Positions 1 through 11,055 of a stretch of 64,000 bases of DNA are shown here, piece by piece (position 1 is the stretch's first letter; every line of letters begins with the position of its first letter). The translations under genes were made by a program, and so were the position numbers. Source of the DNA: Vandiemenella viatica (lineage: Eukaryota > Arthropoda > Insecta > Orthoptera > Morabidae); assembly GCA_031002005.1 (NCBI GenBank), contig JARYHS010008074.1, positions 178,956,494 to 179,020,493 on the forward strand, written 5' to 3'. The notes beneath the pieces are model-generated. The model saw only the letters and a program-made list of their open reading frames with translations, searched no databases and was not told the DNA's origin.

Positions 1-2640
1 ATATCTTACTAACTTTTTCCCTCAGTTAATCTCGCGTAGACCAAGTATATACCCAATTTTTCCCAGTTAGCTTCTTTATTTTTCAAGCAACAACAAAACC
101 AAGTCAGTACACATGCTAATATTCATAAAAAATGCTAAAATATATTTATTTAAAATGTTTCATCCCTCCAAGCTACCTTCTTATCTCGAGAATTACTCGA
201 GCACTGTGAATGGTTTAAGCTTTCCGCGTATTTCAAGGTTTATGTTTAAAATAACGTGAACAAATAAATAACTAAAGTACTTGTAAATTAGCCAAACCAA
301 TACAAAGAGCGAATAGAATATCCGCTAATTCAAAATCTAACGTCAATAACAAAATCGTCAATGTGAAACTACACACTCTAAAATCATTTACGATTAAAAT
401 TATTTATTTCTCAGAGTTAAATGGTTGAGTCAAACACGTTTAATTGCCTTTTTATGTGGTACTAATATAACCTTTGAGTTCATTTTTCTTCTTTTTCGTT
501 GGCATGTTGTGTTCTCATTCCAGTAACTTAACCCGGCAATGCGGATAGTTACGGATGCATTCGGAGCTCCCTCTAGGTTCCAGTTCTGTGTATCATTTCA
601 CCCGGCTCTAAGAGGACCAGAAGCTCTCCTAAAGGTCTATAAAAACATCCTGATGAAGCTTCAGCTACCAATAAATCGAGATATTACACAATCAAAACAC
701 CAACGTTTTGATTCAAGGAAACCAATGTTTTGAATCAAGGAAACCACCTCTTTCAGCCTCAACAAGCTTTGTATAACTGAATGTGGCAGTCATCGGTAGC
801 CAATAAACATACAGTTCAGTGCGGTTAGAAGGATTCAGTCTCCCCCCAGATGGCAATGGAGAATCATTAATCGGATTCGAACAGGATAAGGCAGATACGG
901 TTACTCACTACACAAATGAGGCTGGGGCAGTTCTGCATATTGCGACTATGGAACCACCTTTACGTCAGTCCACCACATCGTTTCTGACTGTCTTCTTCGA
1001 GCTTACAAACGAACAATAATGGAAATACACTATGCATCGATCAGTACAATTGAATGGATCGAAACACCAGATGCAGAGATACAATATTATACGAGATTGT
1101 AATATGCACACTCGTCCACACCATTTGTATATCTTGTTGAAATCATATGATAAATAAATAAATTCCAGCATTAGTACACACTCTAAAGCCTCTGATTCAA
1201 ACGGTTAATTCACACGCTAATTGCCCTGAGAGAAGCCTACAACATACTGGTAGGTACGTTTAACGACGACATAGTACTAATACAGTCAATGATTTTATTA
1301 TGTTCGCATTACAAGCTAATACAGTCTTCCATTTCGTTTATTTTTTTGTTTAATTTGCTCGTCTCTCTTTTATCACATTTTAATTTCTTCTTATCTACGA
1401 AAGTATTAAGTCCGTCTTTAGATGCCTATTTGAATTCGTTAATATTTTGGTACTTTTTGATCACATAAATATTAATTCCTTCTCTTCGGAAAGTATAGGA
1501 TGTAGTATACGCGACCTTTAAATCTACCTTTCAATACCCTGCCTTTGTGTAAAGTTCTATGTACAGATGTTCAGCAGTTGGATTTGCTATAGAAAACAAA
1601 CAGAAATATTAGCTCTTTTAGAAGTATAAAGAAAAGTGTTTCAAAATTCACCATCAAGCAGTTAAACGACTGTCTGCCACAGTGTTGTACTATTCATAGC
1701 CACATAGAGAAAGGACGTGAGAAAGTAGCCTTTTGAATGTAAACTGAAACCAGTTGTCACAGAAATACTTCAGATTATAATCATCCAACCATATGACTGA
1801 AGGGTGTGAAAAAAATCCAAAATGATGTACCTAATAAGGACTTTCATCTAAAAATTGTTTTGGATGAAATACTTTTACAAGTTTAGGTTACATTATCACG
1901 TTATTCTGTTACTACAATCAGCTTCTTAATCCCGTAACCTTATCATAAGGTGTGAGATATCACAGGAAAATGTGTTTTATTGACCTCAAAACAGATCTCT
2001 ACAAAAATACCCCAAAAGATTTTTCGGCATGTCACTCCATACAAGCAACAAAAGCTTGAAAACATGTGGAACACTATGGCGAACGTAAAATTTTCTGATT
2101 TTTGTGAGTTGAGGTGTGACTTGATATTTAAATTGCCTCATAATGGTACTTTAAACGAGTAAATATTTTTCATGATTTATTGCTGCAAAAAATTTGATTT
2201 TGTAAAGAATGAGAACGGTAGCGCTTAAAGTTCTCAGAACTGCAGTACTGAGAACTGCTGTGTGTTCAATCAGATATGTAGCAGGCAAGATAGCTGGGAA
2301 TTGGAGTACGCTGCGAAGGTTGATCAAGCTGCAGTGCTCAACCATATTACCTGCAACTTCATTATTTTGGGATATGTCTATTTGAATATCAGTGAAACTA
2401 AGTGTACGTTGCTATAACCGGTTTATTTTTTCATGAAATTTAAATAAATTTTAAGTAATGTAAATACATAATTTCGTCTCTCGTTACATTAAAAAAAATT
2501 CAGGTTCAACCACAAGACCACGATATAAACTTCGCCTAGCGCTATCTGTTAACGGACCATTGGTACTAAAAACTATAAATAAAATTGAGATTTTATTCGT
2601 AAAATCTTAGTTGACTATCGTTTAAATCAATAACGGTTGC
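1..2640. other. AT-rich intergenic sequence, no gene recognised
   Basis: Short open frames here (for example 819-1019 on plus and 2151-2345 on minus) have no recognisable domain, no supporting splice context and no paralogue in the window. The sequence is mostly AT-rich with a slightly more balanced patch at about 530-1020. I see no repeat boundary, tRNA-like box or transposon protein. Confidence 0.6.
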
Positions 2641-3640
2641 NNNNNNNNNNNNNNNNNNNNNNNNNNNNNNNNNNNNNNNNNNNNNNNNNNNNNNNNNNNN
2701 NNNNNNNNNNNNNNNNNNNNNNNNNNNNNNNNNNNNNNNNNNNNNNNNNNNNNNNNNNNNNNNNNNNNNNNNNNNNNNNNNNNNNNNNNNNNNNNNNNNN
2801 NNNNNNNNNNNNNNNNNNNNNNNNNNNNNNNNNNNNNNNNNNNNNNNNNNNNNNNNNNNNNNNNNNNNNNNNNNNNNNNNNNNNNNNNNNNNNNNNNNNN
2901 NNNNNNNNNNNNNNNNNNNNNNNNNNNNNNNNNNNNNNNNNNNNNNNNNNNNNNNNNNNNNNNNNNNNNNNNNNNNNNNNNNNNNNNNNNNNNNNNNNNN
3001 NNNNNNNNNNNNNNNNNNNNNNNNNNNNNNNNNNNNNNNNNNNNNNNNNNNNNNNNNNNNNNNNNNNNNNNNNNNNNNNNNNNNNNNNNNNNNNNNNNNN
3101 NNNNNNNNNNNNNNNNNNNNNNNNNNNNNNNNNNNNNNNNNNNNNNNNNNNNNNNNNNNNNNNNNNNNNNNNNNNNNNNNNNNNNNNNNNNNNNNNNNNN
3201 NNNNNNNNNNNNNNNNNNNNNNNNNNNNNNNNNNNNNNNNNNNNNNNNNNNNNNNNNNNNNNNNNNNNNNNNNNNNNNNNNNNNNNNNNNNNNNNNNNNN
3301 NNNNNNNNNNNNNNNNNNNNNNNNNNNNNNNNNNNNNNNNNNNNNNNNNNNNNNNNNNNNNNNNNNNNNNNNNNNNNNNNNNNNNNNNNNNNNNNNNNNN
3401 NNNNNNNNNNNNNNNNNNNNNNNNNNNNNNNNNNNNNNNNNNNNNNNNNNNNNNNNNNNNNNNNNNNNNNNNNNNNNNNNNNNNNNNNNNNNNNNNNNNN
3501 NNNNNNNNNNNNNNNNNNNNNNNNNNNNNNNNNNNNNNNNNNNNNNNNNNNNNNNNNNNNNNNNNNNNNNNNNNNNNNNNNNNNNNNNNNNNNNNNNNNN
3601 NNNNNNNNNNNNNNNNNNNNNNNNNNNNNNNNNNNNNNNN
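2641..3640. other. assembly gap, 1,000 N
   Basis: Exactly 1,000 N. The window's other two gaps have the same length, so this is a fixed placeholder and not a measured size. Open frames that run through it are meaningless. Confidence 0.99.
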
Positions 3641-3890
3641 GCAGTCGAACCGACGCGATTCGAGAGTAGTGTCTGTGAGAGATTATCTTTGGACGGTGAG
3701 AGCCATGGAGGAAGGAATAATATGGAGACGACGCAAGAGACCTTTACCACGCATGGGAGTGAAGCAGGCCGGCGGAGGAGTGGGGGGGGCATGGCCGGAG
3801 TGGTGGGGGCTTGACCGCTTCCCAACAAACGGGGGGAATATGTACAAACACCTCAAGGGGACTCTAGGATAAACGTGACGCCGCAATCTG
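3641..3890. other. GC-rich segment beside the gap, unassigned
   Basis: A purine-rich, GC-rich block with G-runs (around 3776-3840) that ends abruptly where the AT-rich 150-bp tandem repeat begins. Both strands are open, but no domain is recognisable. It may be the end of a transposon whose remainder lies in the gap; I cannot assign it. Confidence 0.35.
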
Positions 3891-3895
3891 GTGTT

Positions 3896-4310
3896 GGATT
3901 ATTATGTAACTCGATGAGACAAATAAAAAATTAAGAATAAAATTTTTTGATATCCTGCTTAGTTTTCGAGATATTCTGTCTCAAATGTGAAATGGTTTTG
4001 GTTGAAATTCAGAATAAAAAATTATTCAAAGTCAAATTTTATGATGAATTTTTATTTAAAAAGACGAGACAAATAAAAAATAAAGAGTAAAATTTTTCGA
4101 TATTTCACCTAGTTCTCGAGATATACTGTCTCAAAAGTGAGGTGTCTTGAGTTGAAATGCAGAAGAAAAATTTCGCAAAAGTCAAATTTAATGATGGATT
4201 CTTATGTAACACGACGAAAAAACTCGATAATAAGGAATAAATGTTTTCGATATCTTGCTTAGTTTGGGGGATATACAACATCCAAATTGAGGGGTTTAGG
4301 TTTGGATGCA
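3896..4310. repeat. 150-bp tandem repeat, about 2.8 units
   Basis: Three head-to-tail units start at about 3896, 4046 and 4196, giving a period of exactly 150 bp for the first two. Each unit repeats, in order, a GAATT/GGATT start, a 'GACAAATAAAAAAT'-like stretch, 'CGAGATATNCTGTCTCAAA', a 'GTTGAAAT' block, and 'AAAGTCAAATTTNATGATG'. The units have diverged noticeably, the third most, and it breaks off near 4310. This could be a local minisatellite or an edge of a larger satellite family. Confidence 0.8.
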
Positions 4311-5335
4311 GGCTGGACCAAAAATTAATTCTGTCAAAGCCACAATGATTACATGGTTGACATGCAGAATGGATATTTCAGTTTTATTACTACCACTTGT
4401 GGTTAGTCTGAAATGTGTCCTAGACCAGAAAAAAAAGTAAGAGGACCCACTCTAGAGATGAGCAACCCAGACATTTTGTAGGTTGGTACCAGAAATAAAA
4501 TGTTTATTCAGTCACCTTAATGAACATTCTCTTGATCAAGATGTGTTGTCTAATTTCACAGCCCTACTTATTAGGACAATTGTAAAAAAATTATCTCTCA
4601 GTTAGATTTAAATACGGGGGGGGGGGGGGGAGAATGTTGTACAAAAAAAAGAGACTAAATTAGAAACACATTCCCCAAATTGATTTTGTTCAAAGGCCAA
4701 TAACTTCTTTATTTATGAAGCCCATTTTTATTTCTGCATGAACCTGTTTCGACATAAATAGATGAGAAAGATTTCAAAATCGGTAAAAATAGGTATAGAC
4801 GTATTTACAAACAGAAACAAGTCTTATATTAAGCTTTAAAAATAACCTAAGTCAATGGCCTGAAATAGCTATTTAAAAAATTAATAAAACTCACAGCTTC
4901 TCACATAACAGTTAATTTCATCATCCATTGTCAGTATAATCAGCAACATGACGAAAGAAATCGTAATAGTAAATTCACTGAATCGCGAAGTAAAACACGC
5001 CCCTTTAAATCTCATTTTAAACACTCGTTAAAAAATAATGCTAGTCTATTATGTGCAAAATAGCAAGTTTGCTGATTTTCTACACTACACCAAGAAAAAT
5101 TTGAGAACAAAGTCATCCCATTGAGAGCTATGACTAAATATTTATAGACGTGCTGCAAAGTTTGCGGTGTCTACCGCTCACTTCAACAACGATAATTACA
5201 ATTCAACTTACTTATGAAATGATATTCCAGGTTCTTTCCTGTCTGGCCTATTTGTGCAACCGTACGCAACACAAGTTGGCATTTTTAAACACTTATACAC
5301 AATACTAAATGAAATAATCACTGCATCTACCACAA
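4311..5335. other. intergenic, with a G15 homopolymer
   Basis: AT-rich sequence without recognised genes. A run of 15 G at 4616-4630 is the only notable feature. The segment ends where the proposed LTR of element A begins. Confidence 0.6.
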
Positions 5336-6053
5336 TGTGAACACCTTAATTGTTGGGAAGCGCCATATGGTCGCTGCCGGTGCTGCCACCATGCGGGAGA
5401 GTTTAGTGCTTGCTTCACCGATTTAACGTCACTTCTCCTACATATAATTCCTTCCTCCATGGTGAGAGCAAGATGGCAGAGGAGTAGAGTTTGCGGCGGG
5501 AACCGGTGAAGCGAATGTCGGAAGTGGTCGACTGTTAAGAAAGATGCCGCGGGGACGATTACTTAAAAAGTGCTTATAACTGTTTAACTATCTGGTACTG
5601 TGTTTTGAAGAAGCATTTGGAGTGTCAGTGGATTAGAACAAGAACAGTGTTCCTGAGAAACTATTGTGATAGTGGCACCTGCTCGGTTCGAATCCTGCAC
5701 GCTTTGGAAAAGAGGTTTCGATAGCACGAGTCATTGTAACTGGTGGTTACTTCGGCGACGTATTTCTTTTGCTTATCCAGACAATAAATGTGTGTTCTGA
5801 AGGTAAACTTTTGTGTGATTTATGTGTCGGCAATTCCTACTTATTTTGTTGGCAACCGCCACTGCTGACTGTTCTACGTGATTAATCTTGTGAGTGACGA
5901 TAAATTATTAGTATTAGTTGTGGAATCCCCACTGGCGACCGTAGGGTATCAAACCTGTAATCTTAAGAACATTTAATTAAGACTGAAATATACGCCGTGT
6001 TGAGTAGTACCACCAGGACATTAATTTACCACTAATCAACGAGTATCCTTACA
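5336..6053 (+). repeat. 5' LTR of element A
   Basis: The right edge is firm: it ends in TTACA immediately before a TGG-initiated primer site. The left edge at TGTGAA (5336) is inferred from the TG...CA rule and gives 718 bp, close to B's LTRs (703 and 695 bp). Short blocks match B's LTR, such as 'ACTGGCGACCG' (A about 5931; B about 8805) and an AATAAA near 5783, a likely polyadenylation signal. Confidence 0.6.
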
Positions 6054-6074
6054 TGGCTTTCCCGTGGACAGGAC
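6054..6074 (+). promoter_or_regulatory. primer binding site of element A
   Basis: TGGC... starts directly at the LTR edge and contains 'CGTGGACAGGAC', parallel to B's 'CGTGACAGGAC'. A TGG start matches the complement of a tRNA CCA end. I do not assign the primer tRNA. Confidence 0.6.
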
Positions 6075-6935
6075 AGTATAAGTGAAAACGGAGGTAGTAA
6101 ATGACATTTGTCAACACCGAAGTGGATTTTATGCTGTAAGAAAAACCGAGTAGGAAATGGGAGTAGTTTGAATAACAACAATCGGCGATAATGGACTTAT
6201 TTCAACGAGACGTGAGCATGACATTATAGTAACGACGGAACCCGAGCATACACGACGATAGCCGAGCTGCGCAGTACTCCGACAGACGCTGAACAAGCAA
6301 CGACAAGCAACTCGACACCGGGGCGGCGCAGTACTTCTTAGCGCGGCGGTAGCGGAACGACGCGGGCACGCAGCGGTCGGCAGAATAGCAGACGGCAGCT
6401 GTGATTCGACGAAAGGAAGTGCAAATTTTAATTTTTAATGTAAGGTTCACAAACTGACAGGAGTAGTTTTTAGTTTTCAAACGGAATTTGTTAATTTCAT
6501 GCGAACCGGTTGAATAAATTATTCAATTTTTAAATAGTTAAATGAGTGGGAAAATCCCCAAGCAATTTGTTTAAAATATAAACTTGTTAGTTTGAGCCAG
6601 TAGTTAGTTTTCGTGTTAACGGAAATTTGTTTATAATTTTCCCGTGGACTCACTGGAGTAATTTTTTTTTCGTTTCTTTCGACTTCTATTAAATTTTAAG
6701 GAATCATATGTGTGGAAAATTTAATTTTAATGAGACATGAATCAACTAATTATTTGTGTAATGCTTTGGTTATAAAGTGTCAGCTGATTCCCGAGTGTTT
6801 TTTAATTTTGAGTAAAGTAATTTCTGGAACTTTGATGCTAAAGCTAAGAGGGGAGTATTAGTGACTGAAGTATTTTGTGGTCCTAGTTTCTTTCAAGAAT
6901 AACTTGGTAAATTGTAGTTAATGTTGAGTTGTGCC
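6075..6935 (+). other. GC-rich untranslated leader of element A
   Basis: Non-coding on the plus strand. Its GC- and CpG-rich core (about 6175-6420) aligns with B's leader (about 9060-9330). Shared strings include 'ACAACAATCGGCGAT', 'CAACTCGACACCGGGGC' and 'ACGCGGGCACGCAG'. An open frame on the minus strand here is an artefact of this composition. Conservation between diverged subfamilies points to a cis-acting role such as packaging or translation, which is inference. Confidence 0.6.
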
Positions 6936-8257
6936 ATGGCGTCTGAGAGTGATGTGAATGATGGGGGGCTGGTGGGGCCGAACCGCGAGCCTTTGGATGA
7001 TACTTGTGATGGGCAAACCAATCAGTTGACATCCGCGTCTGTAGCACCAGAACTGTCACTAGATACTATGTTTGAATACTTAAAGTCCACGGGAGCAAAT
7101 ATTAATTCTTTGAAGTCAGATATGGATAGCTTGCGGTCTGATTTTCAAGGGGAGTTGCATACTATTAATAATTCTTTGCAATCAAATATTAATTCTTTGC
7201 AACAAATATGGATGCTATTAATAATTCTTTGCAATCAAGATGGATTCCAATGTTAATAACTTGCAAGGGGAGATGCGGGCGATTAACAATTCTTTGCAAT
7301 CAAATACTGATAACTTGCGATCGAATATTAATGACCTGCGGTCTGATTTTCATAACCAATTGTAGCTAAAGTTTGAAGAACTTAAGGTTGGGTTGGAGGA
7401 GAACAATCGAAATGTGAGAGACGGGCTTCGATTCTAACTGATGGGCTGGAAAAGCTAGAACAGAGTCTAGGGAAGGAGACGGTGTGTCTGCGTCGTGATG
7501 TCGGGGTGCTCGACAAAAGGGTGGATATGGTTGAGCAGATGGGGACGGGCAACGCGCAGAGGCTGGATGAGGTGGAACCTACTGAATAAGAAGATGCAGG
7601 TAGGAGAAGAGAAGGTAAGTGAATTGGCATCTGATGTCAAGTTGGTTTCCCAAGATGTCGAGAAATGTTCTGCGTTGATAGAGGAAGTAACGAAGGTGAA
7701 GGTTCCCGAAGTGGTCAGGGGGAGATGACTAAAGTGAGAAGTTAGCTTAATTCGGCATCGCCCGTGGTTGGGGTGTAGAGAAAGTCGACTGGGGGAAGTT
7801 TGATGACTATGGTATGACCGATGGAATTCATATCAAATTTTGAGAGTTTTGGTCCGTTTTGCTTGGCGAGTGAGAGGCAGAAAATAGAAATGGTCCGTAA
7901 ACATTTGACTGGGGAGCTAGACTATGGGCTAATTGGTTTGCAGAAAATTGCAGTACGTTTGAACAGTTCAAAAAGTCATTTCTTCAGAATTATTGGTCAG
8001 TGGATAGACAGGTGGCGGTACGCCGCGAACTGATGTCGGGGGAGCCTTATAGGGCCGATAGGGGGACACAAAAGGATTTTTCATGCAATGTGTGGATTCT
8101 TGCAAATATCTGGAGGGGGCTTATAGCGAAGGGGAGTTGGTACATACAGTTGCTTCTCGACTGCCACAGCAGACACAGCTAATTTTCGCTAGTCACAAGA
8201 TTTGCTCAGTTGCCGAAGCAATCGATATGTTGACTAGAATCGATATTCATGAGAAGG
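6936..8257 (+). pseudogene. gag remnant of element A, frameshifted and truncated
   Basis: Gag would form the retroelement particle. I prefer the start at 6936 (MASESD..., good GCCATGG context), because B's gag starts with MASEV. The N-terminal part carries a coiled-coil-like array of 'INSLQSN' and 'LRSD' units (about 7090-7360) and is broken by a frameshift near 7200 and a stop near 7363. Capsid-like sequence follows at 7821-8030, with 'FESFGPFCLASERQKIEM' matching B's 'FENFGPFCRAVERKKIEM'. Near 8180-8257 a frame reading 'FASHKICSVAEAIDMLTRI' matches B's 'FVSHNICTIDEAVKMLGRL'. The frame ends at the LTR of B. The copy is dead. Confidence 0.75.
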
Positions 8258-8960
8258 TGTAACGTAACCATGAACGTTACGGTTATATTTGGAGTGGATA
8301 GTGTAATCTGAGAGGTATGTAAGGTCTTTGGCGGTGGGCGAGCGCCGAGCGCGGTGAGTAGGGAGTCGGTGATTGTCAGTGGTAACGTACGGAACAGCCG
8401 GCGGGAGCGGAAGGTTTACGGCAGTGTGTTTATCCCGTGAATACATCGTACGGCCGCTTGGCGTGTGTTCCGTACTAAAGAACACTGTGGGATGTGTGCT
8501 AAAGTATATGTTGGACTATGAAGGTTCTTCCGAGAGACCTGATTCAATATAAACTGTGTTTAGTAAACTACTGCAGAATCGGACTATGGCGATTGTTTGT
8601 TAATTAGTTTCGAGAATTGTGCTCACTGCTTATTTAGTTGTTTTGACTGTACTTGAATCTGCTATCTTCGGTGACGAAGAAACATTAGTATTATTGTCTG
8701 GTGGCATGCTTGTGACTGTGTAGTCTCAGGGAATAAATTACGAAAACTAGTCGCATATGTGTTTTCCTTCTGTGACTTTAATTAACCAATTAGCATAGCC
8801 GAAAGACTGGCGACCGCACGGCAAAACGAACCTTTAATTAAAAGAGTAATTAGTGGTGGAAGAAAGCTTAAGAAAAATCGTGTTAGGAAGTGTAGCTGCT
8901 CAATTGCTTCAACGAACTTTTAACTATACAAACACGAATAGCGTGAGTAGCACCGTTACA
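8258..8960 (+). repeat. 5' LTR of element B
   Basis: 703 bp, starting TGTAACG and ending CGTTACA, followed at once by the primer site. The first 25 bp hold a 7-bp inverted repeat (GTAACGT and ACGTTAC, 8-nt loop). An AATAAA lies near 8732. Against the 3' LTR it differs by an extra 8 bp near 8360 and several 1-bp indels. Confidence 0.93.
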
Positions 8961-8981
8961 TGGCTCAACGTGACAGGACAA
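8961..8981 (+). promoter_or_regulatory. primer binding site of element B
   Basis: TGGCTCAACGTGACAGGAC follows directly after the CA end of the 5' LTR, the canonical place for the tRNA primer complement. The tRNA is not assigned. Confidence 0.75.
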
Positions 8982-10164
8982 GTTGCAGTTAAAATTGTTA
9001 AGGACGGACAGTGATTAATATAAAAAAAAAGTGCTGGAAATAATAAGCAGTGAGTAGAGCGGGAAGACAACAATCGGCGATGGTACGGCTACTTCGAGGC
9101 GGCGAGTGCACAACAATGTAATAAACGAGAGGACCCGAGCTTTCACGATCGGAACCGAACAACGCAGTCTGACGGGAAGCCTCACCAGAGCAACAACTCG
9201 ACACCGGGGCAACGCGGTACAGCGGAGAGACGCGACAGCGGAACAACGCGGGCACGCAGAAGCGGCGCGGCGTCATTGCGGTCGACGGCAGCGCGGTCAG
9301 CAACTGAGATTCTTCGAAAGGGAAGTGCGAACAATTTTTTTTTAATTAAAGAAAGACACAAACTGACATTAAAATAAAAATATACCGTTTCGATTGGAAT
9401 CACATTTCCGCGGTAGTAATTATTTCTTTTGCATTAATGAATCTTCAAATGAGCTACTGACTATGCGGATTGCAAATTTTATGCATGCAAGCTTAATGTT
9501 ATTCTGATTTGGGGCAAGTTATGTCAGTTTCTGTTAACGAATTAATTTGTAGATTTTTTTGTTGATTTTCCAAAGAAGTGCAAGATTTATTTTTCTTTCT
9601 TTGTAAAAGCACAAACCGGCACGAATAATTCGCGATTTTTTTTAAGAAAAAATTAATTATTATTATTTTTGCATATTGAGTAACAGAGGTTTTTTTTTAC
9701 CTTTTCTTTCGTTAACTTATTAAAGTTGAAATGCCGGAGAACTGTGGTAGATTTGGCTTAGCAAATTATTTTTCAAGAAAAAAAAAAAAAAAAAAATTAT
9801 TTTATTTTGCTGTTAATTGGAATCGGAAAAAAAGGATATTTAATGTGGAAGTAATAACAAACCAGATATACGCCAGCTGTAGTTGAACGGGTTTGCTTCA
9901 AGAGTTTGATTTCATAGATAGAGATTTCTGTAGAGTTTCCGTAATTTTTTTGGTCATTGATAGTAGTGTATGTATTCAATTGAAGTGTATTTTATGACAT
10001 GGTGTATATCTTGTTTGGTAGTTAAGAGATTTGGAAACAGAATTTTACCTTTTTTTGTGCTAATGTATACTGGTGTATTCTGTTTGCTGGATTGACGGCG
10101 TTGGTTACTTCTTGTCTTTTCTACAACGGAAGATTGAATTTATTGTGTGAAATAATTTCGTAAT
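8982..10164 (+). other. untranslated leader of element B
   Basis: About 1.2 kb without a usable plus-strand frame. The first 350 bp are GC/CpG-rich and homologous to the leader of element A; the rest is AT-rich with A and T homopolymers (for example an A-run at about 9779-9797). Minus-strand open frames here (8998-9303, 9182-9403) reflect composition. Confidence 0.65.
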
Positions 10165-11055
10165 ATGGCATCTGAGGTAGAGGGTGGTGTGAATGGAGAG
10201 ATGGTGCGGGGAGGTGAGTCCCTTGGTGACGCACCCAGTGTAGGCATTAATCATTCCTCCCTTACTGTGTCTAATCATTTACAGTCGATGACGAGTTTTG
10301 CTAGTGAATCAGAAGTTGACAAGTCAAGAGAAGTGGTTAGGGAAAGTAATGAGGCGTCCATGTCGGAAATGTTTTGTGCTTTCCAGGGACAATTTGTCAT
10401 GTCAATTCAGTCCTTTCTGGAAGCTAAATTCAATGAAAACAAGATTTCACTTGAATCCAAATTAAATGAAAATAGTATTTCACTTGAATCCAAATTAAAT
10501 GAAAATAGTATTTCACTTGAATCCAAATTAAATGAAAATAGTATTTCACTTGAATCCAAATTAAATGAAAATAGTATTTCACTTGAATCCAGATTAAATG
10601 AATCACTGGAATCCAAATTAAATGAAAATAGTATTTCACTTGAATCCAGATTAAATGAATCACTTGAATCCAAATTAAATGAAAATAGTATTTCACTTGA
10701 ATCCAAATTAAATGAATCACTTGCATCCAAATTAAATGAAAATAGTATTTTGCTTGAATCTAAATTAAATGAAAATAAGGAGAGTATCGAATGTCTTCGG
10801 GATGCTTTTGAATCGCGACTAGGGCAGTTTAGGGAAGAATTGACACAATATAGGGAACTTTGTGCACAACAAACTGCTGAAATATCTTGTAAATTGACTC
10901 AGTATCGTTCAGACTGCGAACAAGTAACTAGTGTTTTGCACCAAAATATGGAATCCCTAAAGAAAACAGTCGAGCTTATAGAAGATAACCATGATGAAAG
11001 ACTGTCGAAGGTGGAGACTTTAGGAGAAACCCTTACCGAAAAATACACGGAGTAA
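10165..11055 (+). CDS. gag: Gag N-terminal part of element B, repeat-rich coiled coil
   Basis: A 296-residue frame starting MASEVEGG, parallel to MASESD in element A. Residues about 85-206 are a tandem array of 11-residue units (LESKLNENSIS) and 8-residue units (LESRLNES). Beyond it are further amphipathic segments typical of a Gag coiled coil. The frame ends in a stop at 11053-11055, but homologous sequence continues in another frame ('KEEVDHLTVGVEKL' from 11052), so the stop is probably caused by an indel just upstream. Family assignment rests on position between leader and capsid. It is likely the N-terminal (matrix-like or assembly) part. Confidence 0.7.
   Translation: MASEVEGGVNGEMVRGGESLGDAPSVGINHSSLTVSNHLQSMTSFASESEVDKSREVVRESNEASMSEMFCAFQGQFVMSIQSFLEAKFNENKISLESKLNENSISLESKLNENSISLESKLNENSISLESKLNENSISLESRLNESLESKLNENSISLESRLNESLESKLNENSISLESKLNESLASKLNENSILLESKLNENKESIECLRDAFESRLGQFREELTQYRELCAQQTAEISCKLTQYRSDCEQVTSVLHQNMESLKKTVELIEDNHDERLSKVETLGETLTEKYTE
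10417..10782 (+). repeat. in-frame 33/24-bp tandem repeat in gag
   Basis: Units start at about 10417, 10450, 10483, 10516, 10549, 10582, 10606, 10639, 10663, 10696, 10720 and 10753. Most are 33 bp; those at 10582, 10639 and 10696 are 24 bp (the 33-bp unit minus 9 bp). Differences between units are very few, so expansion is recent. All lengths are multiples of 3, which preserves the frame. It produces long low-complexity open frames on the opposite strand that are not genes. Confidence 0.93.

Larger units (their letters stand above)
5336..8257 (+). mobile_element. element A: truncated Ty3/gypsy-type LTR retrotransposon
   Basis: The order is LTR (5336-6053), primer binding site, GC-rich untranslated leader, then a broken gag that stops abruptly at 8257, where the LTR of element B starts. 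Leader and gag are homologous to those of B but clearly diverged, so A belongs to a related subfamily and is not the same insertion. No pol and no 3' LTR of A are visible. After B's 3' LTR (14833 onward) I cannot convincingly see A's gag continue, so the right half is deleted or was lost by rearrangement. Confidence 0.75.

Noticed and set aside
2593..3872. 411-codon frames on both strands
   Set aside because: They exist only because a run of N is read as open; the same holds for the frames at 20008-21018 and 59147-60363.
10407..10730. Long repetitive frames on the minus strand opposite gag
   Set aside because: They are shadows of the 33/24-bp tandem repeat in gag, whose period is a multiple of 3 and keeps every frame open.
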